A stretch of 37,986 nucleotides of DNA from Candidatus Ruthenibacterium merdigallinarum (GTDB lineage Bacteria; Bacillota; Clostridia; Oscillospirales; Ruminococcaceae). The DNA lies in NCBI GenBank assembly GCA_019113785.1, contig DXGT01000122.1:1-37986 (forward strand). The letters run 5' to 3'. The notes below the pieces were generated by a model that ran no database searches, was not told where the DNA came from, and saw nothing but the letters and a program-made list of their open reading frames with translations. Made by a program: the position numbers and the translations under genes. Below, in pieces: positions 32,361 to 37,986 of this stretch (the first letter of the stretch is position 1; every line of letters begins with the position of its first letter).

Positions 32361-33218
32361 TTACAAATTGCGCACATACAGCTTTTTGCTGCCGCCGGGC
32401 AGCGATTCCGATTTCGTCTCGAACGCCTTCGTGGCGTCGATCAGCTTGTGCAGCTTGGAATAGCCGTAGTTGCGGGTGTCAAAGTCGGTGTACAGGCGGC
32501 TGAGCACGTCGCCGATCTGCGAAAGCGACATGTAGCCGTCCTCGTCGGAGTCGTAGTCGATCAGCTCGCGGATCTTGTCCACGATCACCTCCAGCGGCAC
32601 GAACGCGGAGGCGGCCAGCTCGTCGTCGTAATGCGGTTCGCTGGGCATGGCGGGCGCGGGAGCCGGGGCCTCGGCCGCGGGCTCGGGCTTTTTGGCGGCG
32701 CGCTCCTTTTTGGCGGGGGCCTTGGCGGCTTTTTTCGCCTTGGCGGGGGCCTTGGCCGTGCCGGGCGCATCCTTGAGGCCCATCAGCACGTCGAGGTATT
32801 TGAACGCGTCGCACGCGGCTTTGAAGGCCGTGGGCGTTTTGCTCTCGCCCATGCCGATGACGAACATGCGGCTCTCGCGCAGGCGCGAGGCCAGGCGCGT
32901 GAAGTCCGAGTCGGAGCTGACGAGGCAGAAGCCGTCCACGTTCTTCGTGTACAGCACGTCCATGGCGTCGATGATCATGGCCGAGTCGGACGCGTTTTTG
33001 CCCTGCGTGTAGCTGAACTGCTGAATGGGCGTGAGATTGTTTTCCAGGAGCACTTTTTTCCAGCTGGACATGTCCGGGCTGGTCCAGTCTCCGTAGATGC
33101 GCTTGTAGGCGGGCGTGCCGTACATGCTCACCTCGTCGAGAATGGTCTTGATGTATTTGGGCGATACGTTCTCCGCGTCGATCAAAAGCGCGATGACTTT
33201 ATTGTCGCTGGGCTCCAT
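32361..33218 (-). CDS. NYN-domain (LabA/DUF88-like) protein with C-terminal OST-HTH/LOTUS-like domain
   Basis: A 285-residue putative ribonuclease. The N-terminal NYN (PIN-like) domain, residues 6-150, has the acidic metal-binding set: IALLIDAENVS, GKNASDSAMIIDAMD and CLVSSDSDFTRLASRL. An Ala/Lys/Pro-rich flexible linker (about 155-200) leads to a C-terminal block (EVIVDKIRELIDYDSDEDGYMSL ... GYSKLHKLIDATKAF) typical of the OST-HTH/LOTUS RNA-binding fold. This is a well-known NYN-OST-HTH arrangement with no firmly defined bacterial role; RNA processing is the usual inference. GGAAGGATCGC precedes the ATG. Its promoter is visible. Confidence 0.88.
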   Translation of the reverse strand: MEPSDNKVIALLIDAENVSPKYIKTILDEVSMYGTPAYKRIYGDWTSPDMSSWKKVLLENNLTPIQQFSYTQGKNASDSAMIIDAMDVLYTKNVDGFCLVSSDSDFTRLASRLRESRMFVIGMGESKTPTAFKAACDAFKYLDVLMGLKDAPGTAKAPAKAKKAAKAPAKKERAAKKPEPAAEAPAPAPAMPSEPHYDDELAASAFVPLEVIVDKIRELIDYDSDEDGYMSLSQIGDVLSRLYTDFDTRNYGYSKLHKLIDATKAFETKSESLPGGSKKLYVRNL

Positions 33219-33245
33219 GCGATCCTTCCTTTTCCGATGTTTTTA

Positions 33246-33261
33246 TCGTTCGTTTGAACGA
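33246..33261. promoter_or_regulatory. Inverted repeat in the NYN gene leader
   Basis: TCGTTC-GTTT-GAACGA: 6-bp arms around four bases, between the NYN promoter and its start codon. It may be a repressor site; the regulator is unknown. Confidence 0.35.
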
Positions 33262-33283
33262 CGAAAGCGTTTTGATTTCCTTT

Positions 33284-33312
33284 ATTATACACGAACGCCG
33301 CGCAAAAAGCAA
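33284..33312 (-). promoter_or_regulatory. Promoter for the NYN-domain gene
   Basis: On the minus strand TTGCTT (33307-33312) and a perfect TATAAT (33284-33289) are 17 bases apart, giving a leader of about 60 bases. The divergent CDF gene starts only 30 bases from this -35 box; I see no separate promoter for it. Confidence 0.7.
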
Positions 33313-33341
33313 AGCGCGGCGCACGCAAGAGGTGTTTTGGT

Positions 33342-34553
33342 TTGACGGAATTTCTCATCCGGCGCTTTGTGAAAAACAGCGCCGACACGAAAGACGCGCG
33401 CGTGCGCGCCGCATACGGCAATCTTTCGGGCGCGGTGGGCATCGTGTGCAACGCGCTCTTGTGCGCGGCGAAGCTGGCCATCGGCGCGGTGTCCGGCAGC
33501 GTGGCCGTCACGGCCGACGCCGTGAACAACCTGTCGGACGCGTCGTCCAGCGTGGTGACGCTGGTGGGCTTCCGCCTGGCGGAAAAACCCGCCGACCGCG
33601 AGCATCCCTACGGCCACGCGCGCATCGAGTACATCGCGGGGCTGGCGGTGTCGGTGATGATCCTCGTCATCGGGCTGGAGCTGGCCAAAAGCGGCGTCGA
33701 GAAGATCCTGCACCCGCAGGACACGGCGCTGAGCCCCGTCACGGCGGCGGTGCTGGCGCTGTCCATCGCGGTGAAGCTGTGGCTGGCCTCGTTCAACCGC
33801 ACGCTGGGCAAAAAGATCGACTCGGCCGCGCTGCTCGCCACCGCGGCCGACAGCCGCAACGATGTGATCAGCACGGCGGCGGTGCTCGTTTCGCTGGCGG
33901 TCTCGGCGCTGACGCACTGGCAGCTGGACGGCTGGATGGGCCTTGCCGTGGCGCTGTTCATCCTCGTCAGCGGCGCGAAGCTCGTCAAGGAGACGCTGGA
34001 CCCCATCCTCGGCGAGGCCCCCAGCGAGGAGCTGACCGACTACATCGCCAAAAAGGTGCTGAGCTATGACGGCGTGCTGGGCACGCACGATTTGATGGTG
34101 CACGACTACGGCCCCGGCCGCCGCTTTGCCAGCGTGCATGTGGAGATGGACGCCGGGAAGGACGTGATGGAGAGCCACGACATCATCGACAACATCGAGC
34201 GCGACTTTCACGACAACGACAACATCCACCTCGTCATTCACTACGACCCCATCGCCACAGGGGACGAAGCCGTGGGCACGCTGCGCGCGTGGACGCTTGC
34301 GCGCGTGCGGGAAATTTCGCCGCAGCTTTCCATCCACGACTTCCGCATGGTGGCCGGGCCCTCGCACACGAACCTGATCTTCGACGTCAGTGCGCCGACG
34401 GATTTTCCGATGGACGACGCTACGCTGAAGGCGGCCATCGCCGAGAAACTCGCACACGGGGACGACGGCGCGCGCTACTACGCCGTCATCACGGTGGACC
34501 GCAGCTTTGCGCCGTTCCACAACGATGCCGACGAGCGCGCGCAGGGGCTGTAA
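33342..34553 (+). CDS. Cation diffusion facilitator (CDF) family transporter, possibly manganese-type
   Basis: A 403-residue metal/proton antiporter. Six helices span about residues 25-215, followed by a cytoplasmic ferredoxin-like domain (VHDYGPGRRFASVHVEMDAG) and an unusually long extra C-terminal domain that reaches about residue 400. The transport-site motifs are ADAVNNLSDA in helix 2 and TAADSRNDVI in helix 5, an NxxxD/DxxxD pair as in Mn2+-exporting CDFs rather than the DxxxD/HxxxD of zinc exporters. HPYGHARIEY is the standard loop. The start is TTG 33342 behind AAGAGGTG; no ATG or GTG fits better. The following aminotransferase is 60 bases away. Confidence 0.9.
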   Translation: MTEFLIRRFVKNSADTKDARVRAAYGNLSGAVGIVCNALLCAAKLAIGAVSGSVAVTADAVNNLSDASSSVVTLVGFRLAEKPADREHPYGHARIEYIAGLAVSVMILVIGLELAKSGVEKILHPQDTALSPVTAAVLALSIAVKLWLASFNRTLGKKIDSAALLATAADSRNDVISTAAVLVSLAVSALTHWQLDGWMGLAVALFILVSGAKLVKETLDPILGEAPSEELTDYIAKKVLSYDGVLGTHDLMVHDYGPGRRFASVHVEMDAGKDVMESHDIIDNIERDFHDNDNIHLVIHYDPIATGDEAVGTLRAWTLARVREISPQLSIHDFRMVAGPSHTNLIFDVSAPTDFPMDDATLKAAIAEKLAHGDDGARYYAVITVDRSFAPFHNDADERAQGL

Positions 34554-34613
34554 GGGCGCATAGAGCCGCAGAGAAAACCGCAAAAGCAAGCACAAGGAAA
34601 AGGGGAGTTTTGT

Positions 34614-35801
34614 ATGGAATTTCGCATCGCCGACCGCATGGCGCGGCTCAAGCCGTCCATCATCCGCGAGCTGCTCAAGCAGACGGCCGACCCGGCGCTC
34701 ATCAGCTTCGCCGGCGGCAACCCCGCGCACGACGCGTTCCCGCTGGACGACATCGCCCGCTTTTCGGACGAGCTGCTGCGCAAAGAGCCCGTCGCCACGT
34801 TGCAGTACTCCGTCAGCGAGGGCGTGCCCGCGCTGCGCAGCGCGGCCGGGGCGTTTTTCTCGCGCCGCTGGCCGGTTGCAAAGGACACGGACACGACGCT
34901 CATCTTCTCGGGCAGCCAGCAGATCCTGGACGCCGCGGCCAAGTGCCTGTGCAACGAGGGCGACGTCGTCGCCGTCGAGGAGCCGGCGTTTTTGAGCGCG
35001 TATCTCACGTTCCGCTCGTCGGGCGCGGTGCTCAAGGGTGTGCCGATGGAGGCGGACGGCGTCGACCTCGCGGCGCTCGAGGCCGTGTTTGCCGCGCCGG
35101 AGGCGGAAAAGCCGCGCTTTTTCTATTGCATCCCCAATTTCCAGAACCCGACGGGCTACACCACGAGCCTTGCAAAGCGCCGCGCCATTTACGCGCTGAG
35201 CGAAAAATATGGCGTGCCCGTGCTGGAGGACGATCCCTACGGCGAACTGCGCTTTGCGGGCGAGGCGCTGCCGCCCATCAAGAGCCTGGGCAGCGGCGAG
35301 CATATCCTCTACGCCGGCAGCTTTTCGAAGATTCTGTGCCCGGGTATGCGCGTGGCCGCGTGTATCTGCGACAAGGGCCTCGCCGGCCGGCTGACGGTGG
35401 CCAAGCAGTGCAGCGACGTGCACACGAACGTGTGGGCCCAGCGCGTGTGCGAGCGCGTGCTGACAAAGACCGACGTCGAGGCGCATCTTGCGCGCCTGCG
35501 CGAAATCTACCGGCGCAAGGCAGAGCGCATGATGGACGCGCTCGACCGGCTGTGCCCGTCCATCACCTACGTGCGGCCCGAGGGCGGCATGTTCATTTGG
35601 GGCGCGCTGCCCGAGGGCGCGGACATGCAGCGCTTTGTGCAGCTGTGCCTCGACAAAAAGGTGGCCGTCGTGCCGGGCAACGCGTTCTACACGGACGAGA
35701 GCGCGCCGTGCCGCAGCTTCCGCATGAATTTCTCGGCCCCCGCGGACGAGGCCATCGACCGCGGCGTCGCGCTGATGGCCGAGGCGTTGGCCGAGCTGTG
35801 A
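34614..35801 (+). CDS. Class I PLP-dependent aminotransferase (LysN/2-aminoadipate-like)
   Basis: A 395-residue fold-type I aminotransferase without the helix-turn-helix domain of MocR regulators. The opening ISFAGGNPAHDAFP, LQYSVSEGVPALRSA, IFSGSQQILDAAAKC, YCIPNFQNPTGYTTS and VLEDDPYGELRF are standard, and the Schiff-base Lys sits in YAGSFSKILCPGMRVA. Relatives transaminate 2-aminoadipate, aromatic or branched-chain amino acids with 2-oxoglutarate. The specificity is not readable. AGGGGAG supports the start. A bidirectional terminator follows. Confidence 0.93.
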   Translation: MEFRIADRMARLKPSIIRELLKQTADPALISFAGGNPAHDAFPLDDIARFSDELLRKEPVATLQYSVSEGVPALRSAAGAFFSRRWPVAKDTDTTLIFSGSQQILDAAAKCLCNEGDVVAVEEPAFLSAYLTFRSSGAVLKGVPMEADGVDLAALEAVFAAPEAEKPRFFYCIPNFQNPTGYTTSLAKRRAIYALSEKYGVPVLEDDPYGELRFAGEALPPIKSLGSGEHILYAGSFSKILCPGMRVAACICDKGLAGRLTVAKQCSDVHTNVWAQRVCERVLTKTDVEAHLARLREIYRRKAERMMDALDRLCPSITYVRPEGGMFIWGALPEGADMQRFVQLCLDKKVAVVPGNAFYTDESAPCRSFRMNFSAPADEAIDRGVALMAEALAEL

Positions 35802-35829
35802 AGCGCGCCGCACGCAAAAAAGAAGATGC

Positions 35830-35858
35830 AAAAGGCCCGCCTTGACGGCGGGCCTTTT
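35830..35858. terminator. Bidirectional terminator (12-bp stem)
   Basis: AAAAGGCCCGCC pairs exactly with GGCGGGCCTTTT around the loop TTGAC, giving A/T tracts on both sides. It lies between the aminotransferase and the convergent ABC exporter genes. Confidence 0.9.
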
Positions 35859-35876
35859 GCGATTCCCCGGCGATTT

Positions 35877-37682
35877 TCAGAACGCCTCGTTGCGGTACTG
35901 GTGGGTGTACAGACGGTAGTAGCGGCCTTTTTTCGCCATCAACTGCTCGTGCGTGCCGTCCTCGACGATGCGGCCCTTGTCGATCAGCAGGATGCGGTCG
36001 GCCGTGCGCACGGTGGACAGCCGGTGCGCCACCACAAAGCTGGTGCGGCCCTTGAGCACTTTGCCGATGGCCGTCTGGATCAGCTGCTCGGTCTCGGTGT
36101 CGATGCTGCTGGTGGCCTCGTCCAGCACGAAGATGCGCGGGTCGGCCAGCAGCACGCGCGCAAAGCAGATCAGCTGCTTTTGCCCGGTGGACAGGCGGCC
36201 GCCGCCCTCGCCCACCTCGGTGTCGTAGCCGTGCTCGAGCTTTTCGATGAACGGCGCGGCGCACGCGAGCGCAGCCGCGCGGCGCACCTCGTCCATCGAG
36301 GCGTCCGGCTTGCCGAAGCGGATGTTGTCGGCCACGGTGCCGCTGAACAGGTGCGGCGTCTGCAAGACATAGCCCAGCGCGCTGTGCAGCCACAGCTGGC
36401 TGCGCGTGCGGTAGTCGGCCCCGTCGATGAGCACCGCGCCCTCGGTGGGCTCGTAAAAGCGGCACACCAGGTTCACGATGGTGGATTTGCCCGCGCCCGT
36501 CTCGCCCACAAGGGCGATGGTCTGGTCGGGCTCGACCGTGAGGTCAAAGTGCTCGAGCACGCGCTCGCCGGTTTTGTAGCAAAAGCCCACGTCGCGAAAC
36601 TCCACGCGCCCGGTGATGGCGGGCCAGTTCTCGCGCCGCGGCGCGAGGGTGGTGCCGTACACGGCCTCCACCTCGGGGCTGTCGGTGATGTCGGGCTGCG
36701 TGTCGATGAGGTCGATCACACGCTCGGCCGAGGCCTGCGCCGCCTGCATCTCGGCCAGGATGTTCGCCAGCTGCTGGATGGGGTCGAACAGCTGGGTGGC
36801 GTAGCTCAAAAACGCCGACAGCGTGCCCAGCCCCAGCGTGCCGGCCAGCACCATTTTGCCGCCGGCCGAGAGCGCCAGCGCCGTGGACAGGCTGCCGAGG
36901 TTCACAACGATGGGCATAAACAGCGCGCTCCACAGCGCGGCGCGGATGGCCGCGCGGCGCATGCCGCCCGTCAGCGCGTAGAACTCCTCGCAGCTCGCGT
37001 CCTCGCGCACAAGGGTCTTGGTGGTCACCGCGCCCATGATGCCCTCGTTGAACGCGCCGGTGATGCGGCTGTTCGCCGCGCGCACAAGGCGCTGCTGGCG
37101 CAGGATGCGCCGCTGGAAAAATACGCACAGCACCGCGAGCAGCGGCGTCACGCTCAGCACCAGAAGGCCCAGCGCAAAATCCATCGAGAGCAGCACCGCC
37201 ACGATGCCGACGACGAAAAAGCCAGACCAGCACAGGTCCACAAGGCTCCAGGCGATCATCTCGGCCAGGCGGGCCACGTCGCTGCCCATGCGCGCCATCA
37301 GCCAGCCGACGCTGGTGGTGTCGTAAAAGCTGAACGACAGCTGTTGCAGCCGCGTGAAGGCGTCCTGCCGGATGTCGTAGCAGATGTCCATCTCCAGACG
37401 CCCCGCGCCGCGCACGAAGAAGAATACGCCCGCGCCCTGCACCGCCACGCACGCGACGTAAAGGAGCGCGAACCAGCCCAGCCCCTGCGCTGTGTGCCCC
37501 TCGACGAAGTGGTCGATGGCAAAGCGCGTCAGCTGCGGGTAGAGGATGTCGATGGCAGACACCACCAAAAGCGTGGCGCCAAGCCCGGCCACGCGGCGGG
37601 GCCGGCGCATCGCGTAGGCGATCAGGCGCCGCCACACGCGCAGGTCCACTTTGTCGCTTTGGTACTCTTTGTGTTCGTTCAC
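35877..37682 (-). CDS. ABC exporter half-transporter, consensus Walker B subunit (BmrD/TM288-like)
   Basis: A 601-residue fused membrane/ATPase protein. Six helices (residues 30-310) include the exporter coupling sequence LVREDASCEEF. The nucleotide domain has Walker A GETGAGKST, Q-loop YVLQTPHLFSG, Walker B IFVLDEATSSID with the catalytic Glu, and switch His in VAHRLST. The signature is LSTGQ rather than LSGGQ. A changed signature here and a Glu-to-Asp change in the partner's Walker B are the paired marks of heterodimeric multidrug exporters with one degenerate ATP site. The start is GTG 37682 behind AAGGAGG, overlapping the upstream gene's stop by four bases. Confidence 0.93.
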   Translation of the reverse strand: MNEHKEYQSDKVDLRVWRRLIAYAMRRPRRVAGLGATLLVVSAIDILYPQLTRFAIDHFVEGHTAQGLGWFALLYVACVAVQGAGVFFFVRGAGRLEMDICYDIRQDAFTRLQQLSFSFYDTTSVGWLMARMGSDVARLAEMIAWSLVDLCWSGFFVVGIVAVLLSMDFALGLLVLSVTPLLAVLCVFFQRRILRQQRLVRAANSRITGAFNEGIMGAVTTKTLVREDASCEEFYALTGGMRRAAIRAALWSALFMPIVVNLGSLSTALALSAGGKMVLAGTLGLGTLSAFLSYATQLFDPIQQLANILAEMQAAQASAERVIDLIDTQPDITDSPEVEAVYGTTLAPRRENWPAITGRVEFRDVGFCYKTGERVLEHFDLTVEPDQTIALVGETGAGKSTIVNLVCRFYEPTEGAVLIDGADYRTRSQLWLHSALGYVLQTPHLFSGTVADNIRFGKPDASMDEVRRAAALACAAPFIEKLEHGYDTEVGEGGGRLSTGQKQLICFARVLLADPRIFVLDEATSSIDTETEQLIQTAIGKVLKGRTSFVVAHRLSTVRTADRILLIDKGRIVEDGTHEQLMAKKGRYYRLYTHQYRNEAF

Positions 37683-37986
37683 GCCTCGTCGCCTCCTTCC
37701 TCGGCCTCGCCCTGCAACAGGCACACGCGGCGGTACATGCCCGGTATGCGGCACAGCTCGTCGTGCCGGCCGCGCTGCACGATGCGCCCGCCGTCCATCA
37801 CGAGGATCAAGTCGGCCCGGCGCACCGTGGCGATGCGGTGGCTGATGAGGAACATCGTGCAGCCCTTTTTCGCGGTCAGCGCGTCGCGGATGGCGGCGTC
37901 GGTCTCGGCGTCCACGGCGGAGAGCGAGTCGTCAAAAATCATGATGGGCGCGTTTGTCAGCAGCGTGCGCGCAATGGCCACGCGCT
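37679..37986 (-). CDS. ABC exporter half-transporter, degenerate Walker B subunit (partial, runs off the window)
   Basis: The last 102 or so residues of an ABC ATPase domain; the gene's start lies beyond the right edge. It begins within RVAIARTLL, just after the signature motif, and continues with Walker B IMIFDDSLSAVDAETD, where Asp replaces the catalytic Glu, then D-loop and switch His in ISHRIATVRRAD. This is the BmrC/TM287-like partner of the downstream 601-residue subunit, and the two reading frames overlap (GTGA). Confidence 0.9.
   Translation of the reverse strand, partial: RVAIARTLLTNAPIMIFDDSLSAVDAETDAAIRDALTAKKGCTMFLISHRIATVRRADLILVMDGGRIVQRGRHDELCRIPGMYRRVCLLQGEAEEGGDEA

Noticed and set aside
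33285-35831. An 848-codon minus-strand frame opposite the CDF transporter and aminotransferase
   Set aside because: Antisense to two clear genes, spans their intergenic gap and a promoter, and shows no recognisable domain.
1-37986. CRISPR arrays, tRNA or rRNA genes, insertion sequences, prophage genes
   Set aside because: No regularly spaced repeats, no cloverleaf or rRNA-like sequence, and no transposase, integrase or phage structural motifs were seen on either strand.

Overview
The window (about 38 kb, G+C-rich) looks like the chromosome of an anaerobic, probably spore-forming Firmicute of the Clostridia, with the Oscillospiraceae/Ruminococcaceae as the best guess. The signs are a SpoIID-type protein, a clostridial multi-4Fe-4S [FeFe] hydrogenase-like protein, a B. 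subtilis-type PurF with propeptide and Fe-S cysteines, Gram-positive lipoproteins, and strong Shine-Dalgarno sites throughout. I see no rRNA, tRNA, CRISPR array, transposase or phage gene.

Layout. (1) 1-6512: a small A/T-richer secreted protein, an intact lipoprotein with a CxxPECTH motif, a decayed paralogue of that lipoprotein carrying two in-frame stops, and an ABC-2 type ATPase/permease pair. (2) 6600-21266: a co-directional 14-gene catabolic locus. It holds a LacI regulator, a BadF/NagK-like sugar kinase, a TIM-barrel-like protein of unknown function, three different Gfo/Idh/MocA oxidoreductases, a SelA-like PLP enzyme, a sugar-type ABC importer (binding protein plus two permeases, no ATPase), an N-acyl-D-amino-acid-deacylase-like amidohydrolase, two tandem RidA-like proteins and a GH4 glycosidase. 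It ends at a strong terminator. (3) 21462-26018: an orphan coiled-coil protein on the minus strand, then purA and purF. (4) 26203-32275: the hydrogenase-like protein, a putative heavy-metal exporter, SpoIID, and citrate synthase overlapping a membrane protein. (5) 32361-37986: an NYN-domain protein, a CDF metal transporter, a class I aminotransferase, and a heterodimeric ABC exporter pair that runs off the right edge.

The catabolic locus is the most interesting part. Four near-identical palindromes built on GGMAAACGTTTKCC (one on the regulator's promoter, one ahead of the third gene, two inside genes) define a probable operator family for the local LacI protein. The gene content suggests uptake of a conjugate that contains both a sugar and an amino or N-acyl-D-amino acid part. 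The proposed steps are opening of the amide, NAD-dependent redox and glycosidic cleavage (GH4 and Gfo/Idh/MocA), PLP-dependent elimination of an amine, clean-up of the enamine/imine by the RidA pair, and phosphorylation by the kinase. This reconstruction is inference; the substrate cannot be read from sequence.

Most other genes are housekeeping genes, separated by textbook bidirectional hairpin terminators between convergent pairs and by well-spaced promoters between divergent ones.
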